From Bacillota bacterium (GTDB lineage: Bacteria > Bacillota > Clostridia > Acetivibrionales > DTU013), in assembly GCA_023426125.1 (NCBI GenBank), contig JAFABI010000073.1, forward strand, positions 124,001 through 188,000: a DNA stretch of 64,000 nucleotides. Reading direction: 5' to 3'. Positions 25,842 through 34,488 of this stretch are shown here, one piece after another. Numbering within the stretch: position 1 is the first letter of the stretch; every line of letters starts with the position of its first letter. The notes under the pieces were generated by a model. It made no database searches and was not told where the DNA came from. It was given only the letters and a program-made list of their open reading frames with translations. Both the position numbers and the translations under genes were made by a program.

Positions 25842-25897
25842 AACATAAAAGCACACATATGGAATTTAACCAAATCCCATATGTGTGCTTTTATGTT
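25842..25897 (-). terminator. 21-bp perfect hairpin, probable rpoD terminator
   Basis: The arms 25842-25862 and 25877-25897 are perfectly complementary over 21 bases, with a 14-base loop; the core is GCACACATATGG with CCATATGTGTGC. Each arm has a short A or T run, so it could terminate in either direction. On the minus strand it is the first hairpin with a T run after rpoD. The 25601-25841 stretch shows no gene. Confidence 0.65.
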
Positions 25898-25931
25898 ATT
25901 ATACCGTAGAATTTTTCCCTTAACGTCCTAA

Positions 25932-26044
25932 TACTACAGCGTAAACAACCGAATTATCCTTTCAGAAATAACGCCTTAAAGCTTTGGCGATATTTCTGAA
26001 AGGCGCATGAATGCCGATAAATTAATGAAGTTTACGCTGTAGTA
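25932..26044. repeat. 113-bp palindromic MITE-like element abutting rpoD
   Basis: The terminal inverted repeats are 15 bp and perfect: TACTACAGCGTAAAC (25932-25946) and GTTTACGCTGTAGTA (26030-26044). A second nested pair is CCTTTCAGAAATA with TATTTCTGAAAGG. The right end touches the rpoD stop codon (CTA at 26045-26047). No open frame is inside. This is the shape of a non-autonomous miniature transposable element or a palindrome-associated element. Confidence 0.6.
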
Positions 26045-27142
26045 CTAATCAAGATAATCCTTGAGTTTTTTGCTTCTGCTGGGATGTCTAAGCTTTCTTA
26101 AGGCTTTCGCCTCGATCTGCCGGATTCTTTCCCTTGTTACGTTAAACTCCTTGCCGACTTCCTCCAGGGTTCTGGCTCTGCCGTCATCCAGCCCAAACCT
26201 CAGCCTGAGCACCTTTTCCTCCCTGGGAGTAAGCGTATCCAGCACGTCGATCAGCTGCTCCTTCAAAAGAGTGAATGCCGCTGCTTCCGCAGGCGCAGGC
26301 GCATCGTCATCCGGTATGAAATCCCCCAGATGGCTGTCTTCTTCCTCCCCAATAGGCGTTTCAAGTGAAACGGGCTCCTGGGATATTTTCATGATTTCGC
26401 GGACCTTGTCCACCGACATGCTCATTTCCTTGGCGATCTCTTCGGGATGAGGTTCCCTGCCCAATTCCTGCAGCAGCTGCCTCGATACCCGGATCAGCTT
26501 GTTGATGGTCTCAACCATGTGGACAGGAATCCTTATGGTTCTGGCCTGGTCGGCGATGGCTCTGGTAATCGCCTGGCGTATCCACCACGTGGCATATGTG
26601 CTGAACTTATAGCCTTTCCGATAGTCGAATTTCTCCACCGCTTTTATCAAGCCCAGATTGCCCTCCTGAATAAGGTCAAGAAACAGCATGCCTCTCCCGA
26701 CATATCTTTTGGCGATGCTGACCACCAGCCTTAAATTGGCTTCAGCCAGCCTTCTTTTCGCTTCACTGTCACCCTTTTCCATCCGTTTTGCCAGATCAAT
26801 CTCTTCATCGGCAGACAGCAGGGGTACTTTGCCTATTTCCTTAAGATACATCCGCACCGGGTCGTCAATGCTTATGCCTTCGGGAAGCGTGAGGTCCAGC
26901 TCCTCTTCCGTCAGCTGAATATCCTGGATTTCAGCGTCAATGTCACCGACAACATCGATACCCATGTTTTCGACGGTTTCATAAATCTTCTCTATTTGAT
27001 CCGGCTCCAGCTCCACTTCTTCGAAGGCATCCATTATTTCCTTATAGGTGAGCATTCCCTTTGACTTGCCCTTTTCCACCAATTCCTTCAATATGGACTT
27101 TCTGCTGGCACCGCCATTGTTTTCGACTACATTGTTCTTCAT
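26045..27142 (-). CDS. rpoD: RNA polymerase primary sigma factor SigA/RpoD
   Basis: A 365-residue vegetative sigma factor. Region 1.1 is at the N-terminus, then DPVRMYLKEIGKVPLLSA (1.2), the core region 2 with RLVVSIAKRYVGRGMLFLDL and KFSTYATWWIRQAITRAI, region 3 with IRIPVHMVETINKL, and region 4 with LRLRFGLDDGRARTLEEVG and NVTRERIRQIEAKALRKL. Length is typical for Firmicutes. The ribosome site GGAGGGGG precedes the ATG. It lies 28 bases after dnaG in the classical macromolecular-synthesis operon order. Confidence 0.97.
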   Translation of the reverse strand: MKNNVVENNGGASRKSILKELVEKGKSKGMLTYKEIMDAFEEVELEPDQIEKIYETVENMGIDVVGDIDAEIQDIQLTEEELDLTLPEGISIDDPVRMYLKEIGKVPLLSADEEIDLAKRMEKGDSEAKRRLAEANLRLVVSIAKRYVGRGMLFLDLIQEGNLGLIKAVEKFDYRKGYKFSTYATWWIRQAITRAIADQARTIRIPVHMVETINKLIRVSRQLLQELGREPHPEEIAKEMSMSVDKVREIMKISQEPVSLETPIGEEEDSHLGDFIPDDDAPAPAEAAAFTLLKEQLIDVLDTLTPREEKVLRLRFGLDDGRARTLEEVGKEFNVTRERIRQIEAKALRKLRHPSRSKKLKDYLD

Positions 27143-27170
27143 AGGTTCCCCCTCCCTTCTTCATACGCGT

Positions 27171-28979
27171 TTAGACGCTTTTTTGTTTCTTTATGAACAA
27201 AGTTATATCCCTTAACTCCTGCTTTAATTTTTCAACAACTCCTTCTGGCAAATTGGTACCATCCTCCAACAACTCAAGTATTTCCTTCTGTCTGCTCTCT
27301 GTCTTTATGCTTTCAATATTCCTAATTTTACCCAAAATTGCCTTAATATTATCATCACAGTGACATTCTTCGTTTAAAATGCGGGCAAACTCCCCGGAAA
27401 ACTCTTTTCCTGCGATGTTTAAAAGCTCTGCGGGTACGATTCCCTTATTGTTTCCCAACCTTTCCAAAATGATATTGGCAATTCGCCTGTTTTCTTCATT
27501 ACTAAAAGTATTTGCATTCAGCTTGTCCTTTATTTCCTTGTATACGCTGTTGTCGACGCATAATAACGACAAGATGAATCTTTCTTCATGCATAAGCTTT
27601 TTATCACCGGCCTCCTTTGCATTTACGGCATTTCTTGCTGCGGCCTCATGATTTACAGCCGGCTTTGTTACTATATTTCCGCGGGGTTTGATTCTTTTCA
27701 TGACTTCAGCATACATGGCGTCTTCCGAAATCCCATATTCCCCGGCAAACTTCTTGATATACATCTCTCTTTCAACGTTATTTTCAAGCTTGGAAATAAT
27801 TACAGCCACCTTGTTCAGGAAATCAATCTTTCCTTCCGTTGTTGACGTATCAATTTCCTTCCTCAGTATTTTTATTTTATACTCTATCAGGGACAATGCT
27901 TTGTCCGCCAGCCTTCTAAAACCGTCCGGACCGTTTTTACGGACGTACTCGTCCGGGTCCTTTCCGTCGGGAACCGTCAAAACCTTTACATTGCATCCCA
28001 TATCGTCCAGCAGGTCCAGTCCTCTGTCAGTCGCTGCCTGCCCGGCCGAATCCGCGTCATAAGAAATTACCACTTCCTCGGCATATTTTTTCAACAATTT
28101 TCCCTGGCTGTCGGTCAATGCCGTTCCAAGGGAAGCAACCGTATTTATTATGCCACTTTGATGAAGGGATATGACATCCATATAGCCTTCAACCACAATA
28201 AGTCTTTTTTCGCTTGAATTTTTTGCAAAATTCAACGCGTACAAATGATTCCGCTTGTTGTAAACCATGGTCTCGGGAGAATTCATGTATTTCGGCTGGG
28301 AACCGTCCATTACCCTGCCGCCGAAAGCAATGACATTTCCCCTTACATCAAAAATCGGGAACATCACTCTACCCCGGAATCTGTCATAGAATCCGCCGTT
28401 TTTGTTTGTCAGGGCCAAGCCGCTTTTTAAAACCAGTAATTCGCTTAAGCCTTTTGAAAGCAAATGCTTCAGGAGGCCGTCCCAGGCTTCCGGGGAATAG
28501 CCCAGGCCAAACTTATTGACCGTATGCCGGGATAAATCCCTTTTCGCAAGATAATTTCTGGCCGCTTCTCCCTCCGGAGAATTCAGAACCTCGTAAAAAA
28601 ACCTTGCCGCCAGCAAATTTACCTTCATGATCTCCTGTTTTTGTCTGGCTTTCTCTTTCTGCTCCTCGTCATCGCCTTCAGGCAGTTGTATTTTGGCCCT
28701 GTCGGCCAGAAATCGTACCGACTCGACAAAGTCCAGCTTTTCAATCAGGGATATGAATTGGAAAACACTCCCCCCTTTACTGCAGCTGAAGCAGTAAAAA
28801 ATCTGCTTTGTAGGTTCGACACTGAATGAAGGCGTTTTTTCCCTGTGAAACGGACATAATCCAAAGTAATTCTTACCCTTTTTTTCAAGCTTGACATATT
28901 CGGATACGACATCAACGATATCATTATTTATTCTTATTTCTTCAACAAGCTCATCGGAATATCTGCTAACACCAATCAC
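27171..28979 (-). CDS. dnaG: DNA primase
   Basis: A 602-residue primase that makes RNA primers at the replication fork. It has an N-terminal CHC2 zinc finger (GLCPFHREKTPSFSVEP then FYCFSCSKGG), the TOPRIM core (VVEGYMDVISLHQ, SYDADSAGQAA) and a C-terminal helicase-binding region. The start is GTG at 28979 with a weak A/G-rich ribosome site. The gap upstream (28980-29140) holds a possible promoter, TTGAAC-N17-TATTTA, and a hairpin ATTACTTCC/GGAAGTAAT near 29075-29114. Confidence 0.96.
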   Translation of the reverse strand: MIGVSRYSDELVEEIRINNDIVDVVSEYVKLEKKGKNYFGLCPFHREKTPSFSVEPTKQIFYCFSCSKGGSVFQFISLIEKLDFVESVRFLADRAKIQLPEGDDEEQKEKARQKQEIMKVNLLAARFFYEVLNSPEGEAARNYLAKRDLSRHTVNKFGLGYSPEAWDGLLKHLLSKGLSELLVLKSGLALTNKNGGFYDRFRGRVMFPIFDVRGNVIAFGGRVMDGSQPKYMNSPETMVYNKRNHLYALNFAKNSSEKRLIVVEGYMDVISLHQSGIINTVASLGTALTDSQGKLLKKYAEEVVISYDADSAGQAATDRGLDLLDDMGCNVKVLTVPDGKDPDEYVRKNGPDGFRRLADKALSLIEYKIKILRKEIDTSTTEGKIDFLNKVAVIISKLENNVEREMYIKKFAGEYGISEDAMYAEVMKRIKPRGNIVTKPAVNHEAAARNAVNAKEAGDKKLMHEERFILSLLCVDNSVYKEIKDKLNANTFSNEENRRIANIILERLGNNKGIVPAELLNIAGKEFSGEFARILNEECHCDDNIKAILGKIRNIESIKTESRQKEILELLEDGTNLPEGVVEKLKQELRDITLFIKKQKSV

Positions 28980-29140
28980 CCTTTTTTCTTAATTTATTTA
29001 TGTTCGACATAATTGCTTATTTTCCTTCTTTTTATGTAAATAAAAAATAAATCTTCATTGTTCAAGCATTAGCGAACAGATTACTTCCGTCATTTTTAGG
29101 AAAACGGGAAGTAATTTTTACAGTGCTCCCAAGCTCATAA

Positions 29141-29178
29141 TAAAATCTCATCTCTATGAAACTAAAGATGAGATTTTA
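29141..29178 (-). terminator. Intrinsic terminator downstream of the DUF6514 gene
   Basis: TAAAATCTCATCT (29141-29153) and AGATGAGATTTTA (29166-29178) form a 13-bp stem with a 12-base loop and A/T tracts on both sides. It separates the DUF6514 gene from dnaG. Confidence 0.8.
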
Positions 29179-29254
29179 TTTACTTACAGACTTTATATTC
29201 TACAACTCTTGCTGATTATCCTTCTTGTTTAGAAATTTTTTAATAAAAATAGAA

Positions 29255-29569
29255 TTACATCGATACGCCTAGCAAATCATCCAGTACATAAGGAAGGGAC
29301 ACAGGTGTTACGCTGTTGACAAAAAGCTTTCGGATCAGACTTTCGGATTTTTCACGCTTGCTGTATATATTCCGTATCAAAATGCTTTCCAGGACTTTGC
29401 CGTTATCCTTCTTAATTATTTCAATTCCATAGCCCTTCTGCGGTTCGTTATACTCTTCCTTTGAATCGCATTCCACAAGGTAATATTCCAATTCAAGCGG
29501 ATTTCCCGGATCTTCTGTTATTTCCTGCGGGATGATTTCGATCCTTTTCTCCAGAAACTTGCTAATCAT
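29255..29569 (-). CDS. DUF6514 family protein
   Basis: A 104-residue soluble protein. The pattern YYLVECDSKEEY ... YGIEIIKKDNGKVLES ... IRNIYSKREKSESLIRKL ... VTPVSLPYVLDDLLGV matches what I recall of DUF6514, a small clostridial family without known function. The ATG has GAGGGGG eight bases upstream and a TATAAT-like box about 60 bases upstream. It is monocistronic with its own terminator. Confidence 0.65.
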   Translation of the reverse strand: MISKFLEKRIEIIPQEITEDPGNPLELEYYLVECDSKEEYNEPQKGYGIEIIKKDNGKVLESILIRNIYSKREKSESLIRKLFVNSVTPVSLPYVLDDLLGVSM

Positions 29570-29798
29570 GCAGATTACCCCCTCATATGAAATAAATTTT
29601 ACTACGGTTTACCAAGCAATGCATATTATAAACTATTGCCTGACTTATGAATATGGGAAAGTTTCGTGAAATAAGCCCATGGTTTTGGAATTTTAGACAA
29701 AATGGAGGATGTATGCCAGACTTTTAGGAAAGTTGCCGTCGATTGACGGGCTTTTAGCAAAAAAAAATCTCATTGGCATTCCAGCGAAAACTATTGTA

Positions 29799-30836
29799 TT
29801 AAATAAGCTCAACAATTTTAATTTTGTTTTCCATGGAAAGATCAATGAACATATTGTTTACCCTGATGATAGGCTGTGATATGTGATTTGGATTTATGTA
29901 TACGATTTCTCCTATATCGCCGGTACTTATCTTTACAAAATCACCGATATAATAAGCGCCGATATTTTTTAAAAAAGCGGAGATTACTCTTTGGTCAAAT
30001 ATCCCGAACATGTCTTTTTCCATCAGGCTAAAGACGTCGAAGGGAGATTCTTTCTCATGGTAGGTCCGATTGGAGGTCATGGCATCATAAATATCCGCTA
30101 CCGCGATAATTTTTGCATACTCGCTGATCTGATCCCCTTTCAGGTTAAGGGGATATCCTGACCCGTCCTCCCTCTCATGATGCATGAGAATGCCGTCCAG
30201 AATGCTTTCACTGATCCCCGGTATTTTTTCGGCTATCCTGTATCCATACAAAGCGTGCATTTTTATTTCTTCATATTCATCGGGCGTAAGATCGCCGGGC
30301 TTGTTTAAAATCTCCGGAGGTATCTTACCCTTTCCTATATCGTGGAGCAAACCGGCCTGCACCAGGTCTTTCACCTTATAATAATCAAACCTGAGCCATT
30401 TTCCAATCAGCATGCAAACCAGGGAAACATTGATGCTGTGGGAATAGGTATATTCATCGGCGCTCCTCATTTGATTTATGCAGGTTACAATATCCCGGTT
30501 TTCATTGATTCTGGAAATGATCGAATCGGAAACTTCATTTACTTTTCTGACATCGGGGTCTTTGCCGGTGGAAATGTCATACAACAACTCCCTGACCGTA
30601 TCTACATTCTCGTTATACTGGGCTCTGAACAGTTCCGTCCCGCTAACAATGATGTTGTCATGAGAGCTGTAAAACACTTTAAGCTTTACAATCCCGAGTC
30701 TCTTTATCTTGTCGATTATATGCCTGTCAAGTATAGTATCCTCAGAAACAATCACCGCACCGTAATCATTGAAAATCGTTTCCGCCATTTTCATGCCGGG
30801 AATACATTCGTCAATACCGACAAATACTTTTTTCAT
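29799..30836 (-). CDS. HD-GYP domain protein, predicted cyclic-di-GMP phosphodiesterase
   Basis: A 345-residue protein. The C-terminal two thirds is an HD-GYP domain with YSHSINVSLVCMLIGKWL, GLLHDIGKGKIPPEIL, ILMHHEREDGSGYPLNLKG and KIIAVADIYDAMTSNRTYHE, so the HD and GYP signatures are both complete; such domains usually degrade cyclic di-GMP. The first 110 residues (VGIDECIPGMKMAETIFNDY...) are a small sensory or partner domain without membrane helices. GGAG precedes the ATG. A sigma-A-like promoter is visible upstream. No neighbour indicates the output. Confidence 0.88.
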   Translation of the reverse strand: MKKVFVGIDECIPGMKMAETIFNDYGAVIVSEDTILDRHIIDKIKRLGIVKLKVFYSSHDNIIVSGTELFRAQYNENVDTVRELLYDISTGKDPDVRKVNEVSDSIISRINENRDIVTCINQMRSADEYTYSHSINVSLVCMLIGKWLRFDYYKVKDLVQAGLLHDIGKGKIPPEILNKPGDLTPDEYEEIKMHALYGYRIAEKIPGISESILDGILMHHEREDGSGYPLNLKGDQISEYAKIIAVADIYDAMTSNRTYHEKESPFDVFSLMEKDMFGIFDQRVISAFLKNIGAYYIGDFVKISTGDIGEIVYINPNHISQPIIRVNNMFIDLSMENKIKIVELI

Positions 30837-30885
30837 AAGCAGCTCCTATGATTGACCGCATTGGTAAATAATCTCTTTTAACCTA

Positions 30886-30915
30886 ATTATAGCATAAACT
30901 TAACATCTCTAACAA
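30886..30915 (-). promoter_or_regulatory. Probable sigma-A promoter of the HD-GYP gene
   Basis: TTGTTA (30910-30915), 18 bases, TATAAT (30886-30891) on the minus strand, 50 bases upstream of the ATG. Confidence 0.6.
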
Positions 30916-31019
30916 TTAATGATATTATATTACTTTTATCGACAGGCAGCAAGTGCATATTTTTGCACTTCAATTTGTAATATTAAAATTTTCCTGTCAT
31001 TCGTATGAAAATAACTTAA

Positions 31020-31096
31020 TGCATGGGCGGCTGTTGACTGTCCGATAGCTGTTTAACGTAGATTGCATTTGCCGACGTGCAATGCGCGCCTCTATA
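31020..31096. repeat. 77-bp inverted-repeat element, diverged copy
   Basis: The same 77-bp length and internal order as the copies at 50531 and 58334, including GTAGATTGCATTTGC and CAATGCGCGCC, but with decayed ends (TGCATGGGCGG and CTCTATA). A GGTGTCAA/TTGACACC hairpin lies 50 bases further on (31145-31173). The 30916-31257 gap holds nothing else I can identify. Confidence 0.6.
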
Positions 31097-31257
31097 TTTT
31101 TTTACACTCAGGTGTGCCCGTCCTGCGGCATGGGTATTGGTATGGGTGTCAATAACCCCGTCCCCTTGACACCTGAACTGGTAATCATTTCGCCTTGATG
31201 CGGTATCGCCTCCTGTGTTAACATAAAGCAGACAGTAAAATTGGAAGGGGTGTGGGG

Positions 31258-31527
31258 ATGCACGTGAATTTATCGAAACAACTTGAGAAAATTGTTACGG
31301 CTTTCGGAAAAACGGGCAGGCTGCCAAAGGCTTTGATGAAATACGGCTGTATTGTGTTTATGGTTTTGCTGGCTGCGGGAAGCATACTGGCTCTTTTGAA
31401 TATGACGGTGTTTAACTATGATTCGTATATGGATCTTGTCTCAAAATCCCTGGTTAAGACCAGTTTTTCCATCGCAGCTGAAGCCGTGATCGGCGGACTT
31501 GTCCTCGACTTTGTGTTCAAAAGATAA
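31258..31527 (+). CDS. Small membrane protein of unknown function
   Basis: Eighty-nine residues with two hydrophobic helices (about 27-50, CIVFMVLLAAGSILALL; about 68-85) and a basic C-terminus VFKR. No family recognised. The ATG at 31258 follows a G-rich tract (GGAAGGGG); a GTG two codons earlier is possible. The stop codon runs into an intrinsic terminator. It stands alone on the plus strand. Confidence 0.6.
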   Translation: MHVNLSKQLEKIVTAFGKTGRLPKALMKYGCIVFMVLLAAGSILALLNMTVFNYDSYMDLVSKSLVKTSFSIAAEAVIGGLVLDFVFKR

Positions 31528-31546
31528 AGCACCTTAAGGGGTGCTT
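31527..31546 (+). terminator. Intrinsic terminator of the small membrane protein gene
   Basis: AAGCACC with GGTGCTT, followed by ATTTTTTTT, beginning at the last base of the stop codon. Confidence 0.85.
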
Positions 31547-31576
31547 ATTTTTTTACCTTCTTACCGTTTGATCAAA

Positions 31577-31599
31577 AAAAGCGCCGGTCAGGCGCTTTT
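31577..31599 (-). terminator. Intrinsic terminator of the 68-residue gene
   Basis: AAAAGCGCC (31577-31585) and GGCGCTTTT (31591-31599) lie immediately after the stop codon of the minus-strand gene at 31600. Confidence 0.85.
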
Positions 31600-31806
31600 C
31601 TAGAAAATCACTTTCTCTTCATGTATTGAACTTAAGAACAGGTTAAAATCCTCTTTATCGATGTACAAAAGTACCTGGGCCGGAAAATGGTTCAAATCAT
31701 TGTCCAGGAATTGAAAATCAATTCTGAACTCATCGCAATAGCTTGTCAGGGTATGAAGCTCTTCCTCATTCTCAATTGCTACTACCGGATAAAAAAATGT
31801 CTCCAT
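31600..31806 (-). CDS. Small acidic hypothetical protein
   Basis: Sixty-eight residues starting METFFYPVVAIENEEELHTL, soluble and acidic. No family recognised. The strong AGGGGG site before the ATG and the terminator touching its stop codon support it as a real gene. It lies downstream of panD, with 112 bases between, so it may or may not belong to that operon. Confidence 0.65.
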   Translation of the reverse strand: METFFYPVVAIENEEELHTLTSYCDEFRIDFQFLDNDLNHFPAQVLLYIDKEDFNLFLSSIHEEKVIF

Positions 31807-31918
31807 GTTTTATTCCCCCTTTAGCGCATAATAGAATGTTTCTTAAAATTTGCTCTTCTTATATTATATCATATTTTCTATTTCTCACAATATTATTCTA
31901 TTTGCTGTTTTTGCCGAT

Positions 31919-32302
31919 TTATTCCATATTTCCATGCTCTTCTTCTGTTTTCACCGCATTTATTCTGTTTTTGTCATCCAGAAACAGGATTCTGGGGCTG
32001 AAAGCTGATGCTTCCTCCTTCTCAAAGATGCCGTAGGAAAGGATGATGACGATATCCCCGGGATGCACCAGCCTTGCCGCGGCACCATTCAGGCAAATCG
32101 TCCCGCTCCCCCTTTCACCGGGAATCACATAGGTTTCAAAACGATTCCCATTGTTATTATTTACAACCTGTACCTTTTCATTTCTCATTATATCCGCTTT
32201 TTCCATCAGATCTTCATCAATGGTGATGCTGCCTACATAATTGAGATTGGCGTCGGTTACCCTCGCCCTATGAATTTTTGACTTCATTAACGTTACCAGC
32301 AT
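31919..32302 (-). CDS. panD: Aspartate 1-decarboxylase
   Basis: A 127-residue pyruvoyl-dependent enzyme that converts aspartate to beta-alanine for pantothenate synthesis. The self-cleavage site is the Gly-Ser in NYVGSITID (residues 24-25), which produces the pyruvoyl group. Other family blocks are ICLNGAAARLVHPGD and VIILSYG. It follows panC by three bases, with GGAGG at the end of panC serving as its ribosome site. This completes a panB-panC-panD operon. Confidence 0.96.
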   Translation of the reverse strand: MLVTLMKSKIHRARVTDANLNYVGSITIDEDLMEKADIMRNEKVQVVNNNNGNRFETYVIPGERGSGTICLNGAAARLVHPGDIVIILSYGIFEKEEASAFSPRILFLDDKNRINAVKTEEEHGNME

Positions 32303-32305
32303 GTG

Positions 32306-33154
32306 CTAATTCACCTCCACAAGGACATTGTCTATCAGGCGAGTTTTTCCGAATCTCACAGCTACGGCAAGAAGGGTTCTGCCCTTTAGTGTTTCTTTGA
32401 GTTCCAGTGTTTCCGCGTCAAGAATTTCAACATAATCGATATCGGCCAGCTTCTCGCCGCTTATTCTGCCGACAAGATACGCCTGCAGCCTACCGCGGCT
32501 TCTCTCTCCGCCGGCGGCCATAGCGGCGGCCTCCGTTAATGACTTTGACAGGATGAGCGCTGCTTCTCTTTCTTCCCTGCTTAAATAAACATTGCGGGAA
32601 CTCATTGCCAGCCCGTCTTTTTCCCTTACGATGGGGCAGGCTACGATTTGAACCCTGCTGTTAAGATCCCGGACCATCCTCCGTATCACCGCTACCTGTT
32701 GCGCATCCTTTTGTCCGAAATATGCCCGGTCGGGCTCAACGATATTGAATAGTTTCAAAACCACCGTACATACGCCCTTGAAGTGTCCCGGCCTTGATTT
32801 CCCGCAAAGCATATCTGTGATTCCCACTACCTCAACATATGTGTTGTAATTGTCCGGATACATCTCCTTTACGGAAGGGATGAAAAGTATTCCGACTCCG
32901 GCTTCTCCGGCCTTCCGGGAATCGCCTTCAATATCCCGGGGATATTTTTCAAAATCCTCACTGGGGCCGAATTGTACAGGGTTAACAAATATGCTCATTA
33001 TAGTTATATCGTTATCCTGTCTTGACGACCTTACCAATGAAAGGTGCCCCTCGTGCAAATAACCCATGGTAGGGACGAATCCAACGGTTTTGCCCTCTTG
33101 TTTTAAGGATCCGACCACCTTTTTTAGCTCATCAACTCTTTCAATTATTTTCAT
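32306..33154 (-). CDS. panC: Pantothenate synthetase
   Basis: A 282-residue enzyme that joins pantoate and beta-alanine using ATP. It has the nucleotidyltransferase signature FVPTMGYLHEGHLSLV near residue 25, SIFVNPVQFGPSEDFEKYPR, FGQKDAQQVAVIRRMV and the KMSKS-like loop region LAMSSRNVYLS. Length is normal. It starts two bases after the panB stop codon. Confidence 0.97.
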   Translation of the reverse strand: MKIIERVDELKKVVGSLKQEGKTVGFVPTMGYLHEGHLSLVRSSRQDNDITIMSIFVNPVQFGPSEDFEKYPRDIEGDSRKAGEAGVGILFIPSVKEMYPDNYNTYVEVVGITDMLCGKSRPGHFKGVCTVVLKLFNIVEPDRAYFGQKDAQQVAVIRRMVRDLNSRVQIVACPIVREKDGLAMSSRNVYLSREEREAALILSKSLTEAAAMAAGGERSRGRLQAYLVGRISGEKLADIDYVEILDAETLELKETLKGRTLLAVAVRFGKTRLIDNVLVEVN

Positions 33155-33156
33155 TG

Positions 33157-34014
33157 TTATTGTCTTTTCCTTTCCGGTTTCTCTCTTTCCAGCCGGTGGA
33201 GGATGTCTTCATCAATTTTGAATGTATTTTCCAGTGCAGGGAAAGCTCCCGTCCCCACATCCTCCATGTATCTCCTGACTGCCTCGCCGTATGCATTCCC
33301 CATTTCAACAAAGACCCTGGAATGCTTCGGGGAAAAATCGCGGAACAGGCCAAGAATATCCGGCGTAACCAATACCTGCCCGTCGCAGCCGTTTCCCGAA
33401 CCAATGCCGATGACCGGTATGTCCAGTCTCCGGCTGATAAAAGACGCCAGCAGATGCGGAACGCATTCCAGCACGACGGCGAACACTCCGGCTTCCTGCA
33501 GCAATAATGCGTCTTCCAGCATTTTTACAGCTGTATCGTAGGTTTTGCCCTGTGCCTTATGTCCGCCGAAAACATTAACGGATTGCGGAGTATATCCAAG
33601 ATGTCCCATTACCGGAATTCCAGCGCTTATTATGGCTTTGACATCTTCGGCTATTTCCCTGCCGCCTTCAAGCTTAACCGCTTTACAGCCTCCCTCGCTT
33701 ACAAGCCTCCCTGCATTCCTTACGCTTTCATATTTCCCCGTATGGTAGGAGAGAAAAGGCATGTCGCCAATAAGCATGGCCCGTTTTGTGCCCCTTGCGG
33801 CAGCTTTGATATGGTGAATCATGTCCTCCATCGTGACTTTTGTCGTGTCTTCGTATCCCAGCACCACCATACCGAGGGAATCCCCTACCAGGATGGAATC
33901 AATGCCGGCTTCGTCCAACAGCTTGGCCGTAGGATAGTCATACGCCGTAAGCATGGTTATTTTTCTGCCGGCGGTTTTTGCTTCCCTGAAAAAGTTTACT
34001 GTAATTTTATCCAT
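33157..34014 (-). CDS. panB: 3-methyl-2-oxobutanoate hydroxymethyltransferase
   Basis: A 285-residue enzyme, the first step of pantoate synthesis: it transfers a hydroxymethyl group from methylene-tetrahydrofolate to ketoisovalerate. Typical blocks are MLTAYDYPTAKLLDEAGID, LVGDSLGMVVLGYEDT, VKLEGG, PVMGHLGYTPQSVN and IGIGSGNGCDGQVLV. GGAGG precedes the ATG. It leads the panBCD operon and has a structured leader upstream. Confidence 0.97.
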   Translation of the reverse strand: MDKITVNFFREAKTAGRKITMLTAYDYPTAKLLDEAGIDSILVGDSLGMVVLGYEDTTKVTMEDMIHHIKAAARGTKRAMLIGDMPFLSYHTGKYESVRNAGRLVSEGGCKAVKLEGGREIAEDVKAIISAGIPVMGHLGYTPQSVNVFGGHKAQGKTYDTAVKMLEDALLLQEAGVFAVVLECVPHLLASFISRRLDIPVIGIGSGNGCDGQVLVTPDILGLFRDFSPKHSRVFVEMGNAYGEAVRRYMEDVGTGAFPALENTFKIDEDILHRLEREKPERKRQ

Positions 34015-34055
34015 TTTCTTTTACCTCCATAAATCAAAAACAGCCTGCCCCAAAC

Positions 34056-34125
34056 CAGGACAGACCGCTAATATCGTATCGTTACAGCTTAACGATAACA
34101 CCATTTATCATGGTCAACTGTCCTG
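34056..34125 (-). promoter_or_regulatory. Structured leader upstream of panB (possible pan-type RNA)
   Basis: On the minus strand CAGGACAG (34118-34125) pairs with CTGTCCTG (34056-34063). Inside are a second hairpin, TATCGTT/AACGATA (34077-34083 with 34091-34097), and a small ACCA/TGGT stem. A pan RNA motif upstream of panB is known in some Firmicutes; I see the right position and a compact fold but cannot confirm the consensus. The rest of the gap (34126-34390) shows no gene. Confidence 0.4.
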
Positions 34126-34393
34126 TCTCTGTCCCGAAGGCTCAAAGCAGATGCAAAACCCTTATTCTAGTATCCTTGTACGGTTTAAATTCAATACCGT
34201 CAATAATATACAGTTAGGCAAAACGGGGACATTCCTCAACGCAAAAGGAATTCTTCTTTCTCGAGAGAAGTGTGTCCCAGGCCACATGGGCGAGCAGACG
34301 GCTTATGCGGACAACCAGCCCCGTAGCTTAATCTCAGAATACCATATTCATCCTGAAAATACAATCTTAAAAAGACGGATTGAAGCCAAAACG

Positions 34394-34436
34394 AAAGGAC
34401 GGATATTTAGGAGCACCGGTACTTAATCCGTCCTTT
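34394..34436 (-). terminator. Probable terminator after secF
   Basis: AAAGGACGGAT (34394-34404) and ATCCGTCCTTT (34426-34436) form an 11-bp stem with a 21-base loop, followed on the minus strand by a short T-rich stretch. It lies between secF and panB. Confidence 0.6.
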
Positions 34437-34488
34437 GGTTAAACCTGCCTCAGGCAAAAAGCGGATAGTCAATCCGCCCCTATATCCT

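Noticed and set aside
33953..34426. 157-codon plus-strand frame covering the panB upstream gap
   Set aside because: It starts inside panB on the antisense strand, has no ribosome site and crosses the leader and terminator hairpins; no recognisable protein.
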